Assembly (NCBI GenBank): GCA_016933315.1
Contig: JAFGBE010000130.1
Span: forward strand, 1 to 37,858
Reading direction: 5' to 3'
Length of the DNA stretch: 37,858 bases
DNA from: Candidatus Auribacterota bacterium
GTDB taxonomy: Bacteria > Auribacterota > UBA6266
The position numbers were made by a program, and so were the translations under genes. This document shows, piece after piece, positions 31,308-37,729 of the stretch. Position 1 is the stretch's first letter, and each line of letters opens with the position of its first letter. A model generated the notes under the pieces. That model saw only the letters and a list, made by a program, of their open reading frames with translations. It ran no database searches and had not been told where the DNA came from.

Positions 31308-32249
31308 ATGAAAAATGTTATTGTCACCGGCGGAGCTGGTTTTGTCGGTTCAAACCTCGCCTTGTACCTTCAGGGGCATTTTCCCGATTCCCGCATAATC
31401 GTAGTCGATGATTTCAGGAAATCCAGTTTTAAAAACCTTGAAGGCTTTAAAGGCGATGTTATTGCCTCGAATGTTGCCGGCAGGGAATGGATTGAAGCCG
31501 TCAAATTAAAGAAGATAGACGCCATCTTCCATATCGCGTCCATAACCGATACCACGGTTATGGATGAGAGGAAGATGATGTATGATAATGTGGAAGGTTT
31601 CAGGAATATACTGGATCTCGCGGTTGGAAAATCGGCGCCGGTCGTTTATGCCTCGTCAGCGGCGGTCTACGGCAGCCAGAACAGAAGAATGGAAGAAAAT
31701 GACGGCGGCAGGCCAAATAACATATATGGATTTTCGAAGTGGGTTATGGAAAGCCTCGCCGCTGCATATTCTTCAAAGATTAAAGTCGTCGGCCTCCGGT
31801 ATTTCAATGTTTTCGGTCCGGGGGAATATCATAAGGGTCTTGCGGCAAGTATGATATACCAGCTTGCCGTTCAGATGATAGAGGGCAAAAGGCCCAGGAT
31901 ATTCAAATGGGGCGAACAAAGAAGGGATTTTGTATATGTGAAGGATGTTGTTGCCGCTACCGTGGGAGCTTTGGATGCAAAGGAGAACGCGGTCGTTAAT
32001 GTAGGCACGGGCAGCTCGACGTCTTTCAATGAAATAATAGAGATTCTGAACAAGGTCCTTAATTCAGCCAGAAAGCCCGTTTACTTTGATAATCCGTACG
32101 GGTTCTACCAGGACTTTACGGAAGCGGACCTCTCAAAGGCAAAAGCCGTAATCGGCTACGAACCCAAATATACCACAGCGCTTGCCATTGAGGAGTACGT
32201 AACAAAGCATCTGCTTTCGAAAGACGCTAAATTACAGGTTGTTGTATAA
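31308..32249 (+). CDS. hldD: NAD(P)-dependent epimerase, ADP-heptose 6-epimerase-like
   Basis: The 313-residue protein is an extended short-chain dehydrogenase: TGGAGFVGSNLALYL (7-21) binds NAD(P), SSAAVYG holds the catalytic serine, and IYGFSKW has Tyr140 and Lys144. IIVVDDFRKSSFKNLEGF and FNVFGPGEYHKGLAASMIYQL closely follow HldD (ADP-L-glycero-D-manno-heptose-6-epimerase), which makes the heptose of LPS inner core. WGEQRRDFVYVKDVV and NVGTGSSTSFNEI are also as in HldD. Length fits. A related nucleotide-sugar epimerase is the alternative. AAAGGAA is eight bases upstream of the ATG. It fits the LPS theme given by the LpxL-like gene. Confidence 0.85.
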   Translation: MKNVIVTGGAGFVGSNLALYLQGHFPDSRIIVVDDFRKSSFKNLEGFKGDVIASNVAGREWIEAVKLKKIDAIFHIASITDTTVMDERKMMYDNVEGFRNILDLAVGKSAPVVYASSAAVYGSQNRRMEENDGGRPNNIYGFSKWVMESLAAAYSSKIKVVGLRYFNVFGPGEYHKGLAASMIYQLAVQMIEGKRPRIFKWGEQRRDFVYVKDVVAATVGALDAKENAVVNVGTGSSTSFNEIIEILNKVLNSARKPVYFDNPYGFYQDFTEADLSKAKAVIGYEPKYTTALAIEEYVTKHLLSKDAKLQVVV

Positions 32250-32324
32250 TAAATGTTCTTTTTTGAAAAAAATGCTTGCATAATTCTGCGAAATTCATAA
32301 ACTTATCTGGTTTATTTGCGGAAT

Positions 32325-32378
32325 GCCGGGAAAACAGGGTGTTTCCCCGGCCGAGAAACTTAGGGGGTGGGATTTTTT
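32325..32378 (+). promoter_or_regulatory. Candidate structured leader of the AdoMetDC-like genes
   Basis: An 11-pair stem with one A-C mismatch (32325-32335 with 32341-32351, arms GCCGGGAAAAC and GTTTCCCCGGC) has a five-base loop. A G-rich word GGGGGTGGG (32363-32371) and six T (32373-32378) follow. CCCC of the right arm could instead pair with the later GGGG, so two folds exclude each other, as in attenuators. It matches no riboswitch class I know. The AdoMetDC-like start is 28 bases further on. Confidence 0.4.
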
Positions 32379-32405
32379 AACAATATAGAGTAGAGGAAAA
32401 AAGGA

Positions 32406-32930
32406 ATGGAAGGTTCAGCCGAAGAACGAAAAAGTGTTTTTTGCATGGAAAGGGATGCTGCCTTAGCGGATAAGCGCTTTCTTATGGAGTTTTGGGATGC
32501 AAAAAACATTTATAACCTTCAAGTTGTTAAAAATCTATTGAAAGATGCGCTGGATAAGAGCGCAGGCGGCGGAAAAGTCCCGCTGCGTGTAACACTCCGC
32601 GACTTCAGGTGTTCCGGATGTATTTCCGGAACAGCCGTAACAAGCTGTTTTTGTCTTACCGTATATATCCGTCCCGACTTAAAGCACGCTGCAATTGGTA
32701 TTTTCCCGCGCGGAGATTTTTGCGTCAATAATCTGGCTGAAGCTTTAAAACAGACGTTTGGTTCCGGTAAAGCGGGTTTTTATATGTTGGAGGGAAGAGG
32801 ATTGAAGCGGAAAACTAACCTGAATAAGGTTTATATAGATAACAAGGCAGTACGGGAAATCAAATTTGGAGGCGGATTGTACCCGGATTTTGACGCCGGC
32901 CCTTCCGTCTTCCCAACAATGTCGATGTGA
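32406..32930 (+). CDS. S-adenosylmethionine decarboxylase-like protein A, catalytic motif altered
   Basis: The 174-residue protein follows the AdoMetDC (SpeD) fold: KRFLMEFWDAKN parallels the N-terminal HLLxDLWG strand, DFRCSGCISGTAV parallels the GVSG strand, and LKHAAIGIFPRGDF parallels the YAAVDVFTCGD strand. AdoMetDC self-cleaves at a Glu-Ser pair in ESHxSIHTxPE to form its pyruvoyl cofactor. Here the aligned stretch (residues about 79-91) is SCFCLTVYIRPD, so the serine and both histidines are gone and cysteines appear. Five other cysteines are present. A 40-residue C-terminal tail is extra. It may be a non-catalytic partner of the next gene. AGAGGA precedes the ATG by eight bases. Confidence 0.65.
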   Translation: MEGSAEERKSVFCMERDAALADKRFLMEFWDAKNIYNLQVVKNLLKDALDKSAGGGKVPLRVTLRDFRCSGCISGTAVTSCFCLTVYIRPDLKHAAIGIFPRGDFCVNNLAEALKQTFGSGKAGFYMLEGRGLKRKTNLNKVYIDNKAVREIKFGGGLYPDFDAGPSVFPTMSM

Positions 32931-32948
32931 TAAGGAGAAAAAAGAGAA

Positions 32949-33350
32949 ATGAGAGAGCTTGTTAAAGAACAGATTGTTGAAACTACCGCAGAAAAGGTTT
33001 CTTTCGGTGTTGAAACAATTTTGGATCTTTATGATTGTAATCTTCAGGTCATGAGATCCGAGGCTAAGCTGAGAGAATATGTCGACAAGTTGTGTAAGCT
33101 TTTGAACATGGAGAAGTATGGTGAATGTCTGACGCCCTATTTTGGCCTGAATAACGAGCACACAGCGGGATATTCACTTCTTCAGTTTATAGAAACCAGC
33201 TCGATTACGGGGCATTTTTCTGAGAATACCGGAACATCCTACATAAACATATTTTCCTGCGGCGCGTATGATCCGGAAAAAGCCGCGGAGTTTACAAGGA
33301 AGTTTTTCGGCGCAAAGAAGGTGATTAAGAGGATTATCGAAAGAAGATAG
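32949..33350 (+). CDS. S-adenosylmethionine decarboxylase-like protein B
   Basis: The 133-residue protein matches the core AdoMetDC family: GVETILDLYDCN (20-31), HTAGYSLLQF, the active-site stretch IETSSITGHFSE (81-92) and the very typical SYINIFSCGAYDPEKAAEFTRK then FFGAKKV (98-125). In active SpeD proteins the stretch reads AESHxSIHTWPE. Here Glu is kept but Ser is Thr, followed by Ser-Ser, and the His pair is replaced, although GHF holds one His. Self-processing at Thr or Ser cannot be ruled out. AAGGAG precedes the ATG. It lies 18 bases after protein A and before a strong terminator, so the two make a bicistronic unit. Function, such as a pyruvoyl decarboxylase of another substrate, is open. 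Confidence 0.75.
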   Translation: MRELVKEQIVETTAEKVSFGVETILDLYDCNLQVMRSEAKLREYVDKLCKLLNMEKYGECLTPYFGLNNEHTAGYSLLQFIETSSITGHFSENTGTSYINIFSCGAYDPEKAAEFTRKFFGAKKVIKRIIERR

Positions 33351-33355
33351 CTCTT

Positions 33356-33401
33356 ATCCCCCCGCGGACAGCATTCTGCAAGGCTGCGGGGGGATTTTTT
33401 T
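33356..33401 (+). terminator. Strong rho-independent terminator of the AdoMetDC-like unit
   Basis: A perfect ten-base stem (ATCCCCCCGC at 33356-33365 with GCGGGGGGAT at 33386-33395) encloses 20 bases that can fold further (CAGC/CTG). The stem runs into seven T. It starts six bases after the stop codon and cleanly separates the AdoMetDC-like pair from the next operon. Confidence 0.9.
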
Positions 33402-33492
33402 CGCCCTGTTAATGGGCGTCCTTTCACAATACATACCGCATTAATGCCATTTTAACAAAGGTGAACATTCGTTATTGGTTATCAATGTAGAG

Positions 33493-33572
33493 TTAGGTCT
33501 TTTAAGGTATTTTACAGTTTACCATTGACAAACTATGTTCAATAAGGTATTATTAGGTCTTAGTAAGGTGTT
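33493..33572. repeat. Direct repeats TTAGGTCTT and TAAGGTRTT around a promoter
   Basis: TTAGGTCTT occurs at 33493-33501 and 33553-33561, exactly 60 bases apart. TAAGGTRTT occurs at 33503-33511, 33543-33551 and 33564-33572, that is 40 and 21 bases apart. These are near multiples of the helical turn, so bound proteins would sit on one face. They surround the sigma-70 promoter of the HTH-kamA operon and look like operator sites. Confidence 0.6.
33525..33553 (+). promoter_or_regulatory. Sigma-70 promoter of the HTH-kamA-ATP-grasp operon
   Basis: TTGACA (33525-33530), a 17-base spacer and TATTAT (33548-33553) match consensus at eleven of twelve positions. Transcription would start near 33560, giving a leader of about 48 bases. 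The -10 box overlaps one TAAGGTATT repeat and abuts one TTAGGTCTT repeat, so binding there would block RNA polymerase. Confidence 0.8.
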
Positions 33573-33607
33573 TATTGTATTTTAATGTTAAGATGCAGGG
33601 AGTTGTT

Positions 33608-33925
33608 ATGGGTGAAGGCAGAGAAAAAGAGTTGATGACTGAAAAAGAGGTCAGGGAGCTTTTGAGGGTTTCCCGAACTACATTATGGAAGCTCAGGAAA
33701 AACGAAAAGTTCCCTTTTTCAAAGGTCGGAAGGCAGTACAGGTATTCCGGGAAAGAGATACTTGAATGGATGAAAGATAAAAAAGGTAAAAAAATTGAAA
33801 GGGGCGGCTCAGGCCACTCCGATAATATAGATAGGAAAGAAGAAAATAAACAACAGGAGATATCGAAAGAATCCTTGCAAGGTGGGGATAAATCTGTAAC
33901 CAAGGAAGTCGAAGGAAAAAAATGA
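33608..33925 (+). CDS. Helix-turn-helix DNA-binding protein (MerR/excisionase type)
   Basis: The 105-residue protein has an HTH_17-type winged helix: MTEKEVRELLRVSRTTLWKL (about 10-29), then a basic wing KFPFSKVGRQYRYSGKEILEWMKDK. The last 50 residues are polar and probably disordered (Lys, Glu, Gln, Ser rich). Such domains occur in phage excisionases and in small regulators; no integrase is nearby, so a regulator is favoured. ATG at 33608 is chosen because GGGAG lies five bases before it; two in-frame upstream starts lack a site. The stop overlaps the kamA ATG (ATGA), so its level is tied to KamA. It probably binds the repeats around its own promoter. Confidence 0.75.
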   Translation: MGEGREKELMTEKEVRELLRVSRTTLWKLRKNEKFPFSKVGRQYRYSGKEILEWMKDKKGKKIERGGSGHSDNIDRKEENKQQEISKESLQGGDKSVTKEVEGKK

Positions 33926-35049
33926 AAAAAGATGGTGCGGCGAAATCTACATCGTCCGACGGTTCCAGTTCTTATAAGGTAAAGAAATCCAGGTGGTATG
34001 ATTGGAAATGGCAGCTTAAGAACAGAATTACAACGGTAGAAGAGATTTCGAAGTATGTAGCTTTAACTCAGGAGGAAAAACAGGGGCTTGATTTAAAAGA
34101 GAGGCTGGTTTTCGGGGTAACGCCTTATTTCCTGAGTCTTATAGATCCTTTCAGCCCGAACTGTCCTATAAGGAAGCAATGCGTTCCGACAGCCAGTGAG
34201 GGGGTTGCAACCGAATTTGATTATGAAGATCCGTGTGCGGAAGAAAAGGATTGCCCTGTCCCCGGGCTGGTTCACAGGTACCCGGACAGGGTATTGCTTC
34301 TTGCCACAGATGAATGCGCGTCCTATTGCAGGCATTGTACCCGCAAGAGGCTTGCGGGAAGCTCCAAGCATGTCCTTACCGCGAAAATGATGGACAAGAT
34401 AGTGAAATACCTGTCCGATAACCCGAAGATAAGGGATGTGGTAGTCTCCGGCGGGGATCCTTTGACTCTTGCTGAAGATAAGCTGGAGATGATTCTTTCA
34501 AGCCTGAAAAAGATAAGAAGCGTTCAGGTGATAAGGATAGGGACCAGGGTACCGATATTTCTTCCTATGAGGATTGATGAGGCGCTTGTTTCAATGTTGA
34601 AGAAATATCATCCTGTGTGGATGAGCATACACATAAATCACCCCCGCGAAGTGACCCCCGATGTTGAAAAAGCTTTGAATATGCTTGCGGATTCGGGGAT
34701 AGTGCTGGGCAGCCAGACGGTGCTCCTTAAAGGGATAAATGACAAGCCGGAAATTATGAAAGAGCTGTTCATCAGGGCTATGAAGAACAGGGTGAGACCT
34801 TATTATATTTATCAGTGTGACCCCGCAAGAGGAACTGCACACTTCCGAACCTCAGTCAAGACAGGTGTTGAAATAATTGAAAATCTGCGCGGTTTTATCA
34901 GCGGTTACGCGGTCCCTACGTATGTTATCGATGCCCCGGGCGGCGGAGGCAAAATACCTGTCTCTCCCAATTATGTGGTTGAGCATAAAGGTAAAAAGTG
35001 GACACTTAAAAATTATCGCAACAACAGATATGAATATATAGAGCCTTAA
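33922..35049 (+). CDS. kamA: Lysine 2,3-aminomutase
   Basis: KamA is a radical SAM and PLP enzyme that turns L-lysine into L-beta-lysine. The 375-residue protein has the cluster motif C132-x3-C136-x2-C139 (ECASYCRHCTRKR), VVVSGGDPLTL for SAM binding, and IDAPGGGGKIPV with Lys344 as the PLP lysine. The two aspartates that hold the substrate side-chain amine in the clostridial enzyme are both present (Asp300 in YQCDPARG and Asp337 in VIDAPGG). That argues against glutamate 2,3-aminomutase. The N-terminal 20 residues are a Ser/Lys-rich extra. Translation is coupled to the HTH gene. No beta-lysine acetyltransferase (AblB) follows, unlike the known osmolyte pathway; ATP-grasp ligases do instead. 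Confidence 0.92.
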   Translation: MKKDGAAKSTSSDGSSSYKVKKSRWYDWKWQLKNRITTVEEISKYVALTQEEKQGLDLKERLVFGVTPYFLSLIDPFSPNCPIRKQCVPTASEGVATEFDYEDPCAEEKDCPVPGLVHRYPDRVLLLATDECASYCRHCTRKRLAGSSKHVLTAKMMDKIVKYLSDNPKIRDVVVSGGDPLTLAEDKLEMILSSLKKIRSVQVIRIGTRVPIFLPMRIDEALVSMLKKYHPVWMSIHINHPREVTPDVEKALNMLADSGIVLGSQTVLLKGINDKPEIMKELFIRAMKNRVRPYYIYQCDPARGTAHFRTSVKTGVEIIENLRGFISGYAVPTYVIDAPGGGGKIPVSPNYVVEHKGKKWTLKNYRNNRYEYIEP

Positions 35050-35099
35050 CCATTCCGGTCTGGCGGGAAAACAGAAAATAAAAAGATGTGTGTACTGGT

Positions 35100-36122
35100 A
35101 TGAAAATAGGAATTACATATAACCTGAAAACGGATTTTAAGGGTCTCGCGCTGGCGGCGGAAGACGCGCTGGAGGAATTTGACAGCGAGAAGACTGTAGA
35201 CGCGATAGCTTCCGCCATTGTGAAAATAGGGCATGAGGCGGTCAAGCTCGGCGGCGGCGAGCAGGTTATCGGCAAGATAAAAAACGAGGAACCTTCGCTG
35301 GTTTTTAATATCGCGGAAGGTGTCAACGGAAGGGCGCGTGAAGCGCAGATCCCGGCCTTGCTTGAGTTGCTTAAAATACCGTATACACATTCCGATCCCC
35401 TTACTCTCGCGCTGACGCTTGATAAATCCATGACCAAGCATGTTGTCAAATCATGCGGTGTGAACACGCCTGATTTTCTGGTCGTTTCGGATACCGCGGA
35501 GCTTAAGGGAGACAATCTTCCCGGATTTCCCCTGATAGTCAAGCCCGCGTGGGAAGGTTCAAGCAAGGGGATAAGAACAAATTCAAAGGTGAACAATTTT
35601 GATGAGTTGGAAACTCAGGTCGGATGGGTGTTTAAAAATTATCCGGGCCAGCCTGTTTTGATAGAGCAGTTTATAAGGGGGCGGGAGATTACCGTGGGCG
35701 TTATCGGGAACAATCCTCCGCGCATCCTTGGGATGATGGAAATAGGTTTTAAGGAAAACACCAAAAAAGATTTTATTTATTCCCTGGAAGTGAAGAGGGA
35801 TTACGAGAAACTTGTAAAATATACGTGCCCCCCGGGGCTTGATGACAAAGTGGCCGCGAAAGTTGAAAAGATGGCTCTGTCCGCTTACGACTGCCTTCAT
35901 TGTAAAGACATTGCCAGGATGGATTTCAGGATTGATGAGAAAGCGAACGCTTATTTTATTGAAATCAACCCGCTTCCCGGCCTTTCTCCCGACTACAGCG
36001 ACCTGATTATAATGTCGAAAAAGCTCGGGATAGAATACGAGGATATAATCAGGGGGATAATCGAAAACGCCGTTAAGAGATATAATATAGGAGAAAAAAT
36101 TGAGAGCTGCACTTCTGTTTAA
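35100..36122 (+). CDS. Ddl-like ATP-grasp ligase 1
   Basis: The 340-residue protein has the D-Ala-D-Ala ligase layout: N-terminal PSLVFNIAEGVNGRAREAQIP (about 68-88), LLELLKIPYTHSDPLTLALTLDKSMTK, the ATP lid FPLIVKPAWEGSSKGI, the VLIEQFIRGREITVGVIG block and the metal-binding end ARMDFRIDEKANAYFIEINPLPGLSPDYSDL. All ATP-grasp metal ligands (Asp, Glu, Asn) look present. It probably joins a carboxylate to an amine with ATP. True Ddl activity is possible, but no mur or fts genes are nearby, and a second, different ligase follows. ATG at 35100 fits the family start (MKIGITYNL), although no Shine-Dalgarno sequence is visible; a five-codon frame (35086-35103) ends across this ATG. Confidence 0.82.
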   Translation: MKIGITYNLKTDFKGLALAAEDALEEFDSEKTVDAIASAIVKIGHEAVKLGGGEQVIGKIKNEEPSLVFNIAEGVNGRAREAQIPALLELLKIPYTHSDPLTLALTLDKSMTKHVVKSCGVNTPDFLVVSDTAELKGDNLPGFPLIVKPAWEGSSKGIRTNSKVNNFDELETQVGWVFKNYPGQPVLIEQFIRGREITVGVIGNNPPRILGMMEIGFKENTKKDFIYSLEVKRDYEKLVKYTCPPGLDDKVAAKVEKMALSAYDCLHCKDIARMDFRIDEKANAYFIEINPLPGLSPDYSDLIIMSKKLGIEYEDIIRGIIENAVKRYNIGEKIESCTSV

Positions 36123-37188
36123 CGAACCCGACCTGATTGCCGATCTTGAGCCGGGAATGACTGATGAGTACATACACAACCATATCAACGCGGTTGAACA
36201 TTCCCTGGGCAAAATAGGCTGCGAGGTTTTAAGGATTGATATAAACAACGATATTCAGGAAATGGTCGCCAATATCCATAAAAGCCGGGCGGATGTGATT
36301 TTTAACCTGTGCGAGAGCATCTTCGGCAGGCCGGAATTCGAGATGAATATAGTGACCCTCCTGGAGCTTTTAAAGGTCCCTTATACGGGAGCGCCTCCCC
36401 TGGCGCTGGGGCTCTGCCTGAACAAATATAATTACAGGTTTTTTCTGAAAGATATGGGGATAAAATGTCCCCGGGCGGTGGAAATCAGGAACCCGTCGCA
36501 CTTCGACAGCGTGTCGCAATTAAAGTATCCGGTTATCGTGAAGCCTCTCAGTGAAGACGGAAGCACAGGCATCTCTGAGCAGAATATTTTTGAATCGCCC
36601 CGGGAAGCTAAAAACAAGCTTGGCGCCCTGCTTCAGCTTTACTCTGACGGGTTGATCGCGGAAGAGTATATTGCCGGCAGGGAGTTTAATTGTTTTTTAA
36701 TCAATACAAAAGAGGGAACCAAAATATTCCCGATATCGGAGATAGAATTCCGGTATCCCGACAACAGGAAATACAATATCATTTCGTATGACGCAAAATG
36801 GAATATCGAAAGCGTGGAATATAAGTCCACGGTGCATATATGTCCGGCGGATATCACGAAAGCGCAGACCGGGAAAATATTCAAAGCCTGTTCGGTGATA
36901 TTTAATACTATCATTAAGAAGGGTTATGCGCGCGTGGATTTCCGTATGGACGCTAAAAACAATCTCTATGTTATAGATGTCAACCCCAACCCGGACATAA
37001 GTCCTGATGCCGGGGCCATAAAACAGATCAGGGCCGAAGGCTGGACATACACCAATTTTGTCGAAGCTATGATAGAAGACGCGATTGAATATATGAAAAA
37101 ACCTGTTTTCCTGTTCGGCACCGAACACAGGAAAAAAACGCCTAAAAGAGGCAAAGACTACAGGTTTGCGGCTTCGGCGGCCTGCTAA
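36100..37188 (+). CDS. Ddl-like ATP-grasp ligase 2
   Basis: The 362-residue protein is a second ATP-grasp ligase, clearly different from its neighbour. ADVIFNLCESIFGRPEFEMNIV, LLELLKVPYTGAPPLALGLCLNK, YPVIVKPLSEDGSTGIS, GLIAEEYIAGREFNCFLI and ARVDFRMDAKNNLYVIDVNPNPDISPDAG mark the domains. The NPNPDISPDAG end differs from NTLPGMT of true Ddl and is typical of Ddl-like ligases of unknown substrate. The start is TTG at 36100 with AGGAG six bases before it; the 23-base overlap with ligase 1 implies coupling. A basic C-terminal tail (RKKTPKRGKDYR) is extra. Its stop overlaps the convergent nitroreductase stop by four bases. Confidence 0.82.
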   Translation: MRAALLFNEPDLIADLEPGMTDEYIHNHINAVEHSLGKIGCEVLRIDINNDIQEMVANIHKSRADVIFNLCESIFGRPEFEMNIVTLLELLKVPYTGAPPLALGLCLNKYNYRFFLKDMGIKCPRAVEIRNPSHFDSVSQLKYPVIVKPLSEDGSTGISEQNIFESPREAKNKLGALLQLYSDGLIAEEYIAGREFNCFLINTKEGTKIFPISEIEFRYPDNRKYNIISYDAKWNIESVEYKSTVHICPADITKAQTGKIFKACSVIFNTIIKKGYARVDFRMDAKNNLYVIDVNPNPDISPDAGAIKQIRAEGWTYTNFVEAMIEDAIEYMKKPVFLFGTEHRKKTPKRGKDYRFAASAAC

Positions 37189-37694
37189 CCTTCAAGCAGA
37201 AACGAGGATAATTTTCTTCTTCCGGGGTATCTTGGTTTTTCACCCGGGTAGCCCACCGCTATTACCGCCGCGAGCTCCAGGCCCTTTTGCCTGTTTATCT
37301 TTTTCTGAAGCTGTTTTTTCCTGTTCAGTATTTCTCCCAGCCAGACGGCTCCCATTTTTTCCGAATGGATATAGAGCAGCATATTCTCGATGCACGCGCC
37401 GGCGGACATTATGTCCTTGTCCCTGTCATAGATTTTCCGTTCATCGAGGTATACCAGTATAAGCGCGGGCGCCTCACATATGATTTTTGAGTATCGGCTG
37501 AGAGTGAACCCGGAGATGGTTTTTTTTAATCCGGCTTCGGTTACTGTCTGGAATTTCCATGGCTGATTGTTCAGCCCGCTGGGAGCGTTAATCCCGGCTT
37601 CAATGATTTTAAGCAGGATTTTCCGGCTCACGTTTCTGTTTTTAAAGCGCCGGATGCTTCTCCTTGTTTTTATAAGATGTTTGAGATTTTCCAT
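37185..37694 (-). CDS. Nitroreductase-family flavoprotein
   Basis: The 169-residue protein is a short member of the FMN-dependent nitroreductase superfamily. The N-terminal KTRRSIRRFKNRNVS binds FMN phosphate, AGINAPSGLNNQPWKFQTV is the family core, and AGACIENMLLYIHSEKMGAVWLGE together with AVIAVGYPGEKPRYPGRRKL ends it. Such enzymes reduce nitro groups or quinones, or carry out flavin-dependent dehydrogenations in biosynthesis. It converges on the ATP-grasp operon with a four-base stop overlap, so a functional link is possible but the strand argues against co-transcription. No good Shine-Dalgarno sequence lies before the ATG. Confidence 0.88.
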   Translation of the reverse strand: MENLKHLIKTRRSIRRFKNRNVSRKILLKIIEAGINAPSGLNNQPWKFQTVTEAGLKKTISGFTLSRYSKIICEAPALILVYLDERKIYDRDKDIMSAGACIENMLLYIHSEKMGAVWLGEILNRKKQLQKKINRQKGLELAAVIAVGYPGEKPRYPGRRKLSSFLLEG

Positions 37695-37729
37695 ATTTAA
37701 ATGATATTATATTAAAAAAGGAGAAAATT

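Noticed and set aside
33608..33925. Phage or integrative-element excisionase
   Set aside because: The fold fits, but there is no integrase, attachment-like repeat, tRNA gene or phage gene nearby, and the gene is translationally coupled to kamA.
33922..35049. Glutamate 2,3-aminomutase or EF-P lysine aminomutase (EpmB)
   Set aside because: Both side-chain-amine-binding aspartates are kept, which disfavours glutamate. No EF-P or EpmA gene is adjacent, and the protein has the full KamA length.
35100..37188. Plain duplicate ddl genes for peptidoglycan
   Set aside because: The two ligases differ strongly from each other, the second lacks the NTLPG-type Ddl ending, and there are no mur/fts neighbours. 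Not fully excluded for ligase 1.
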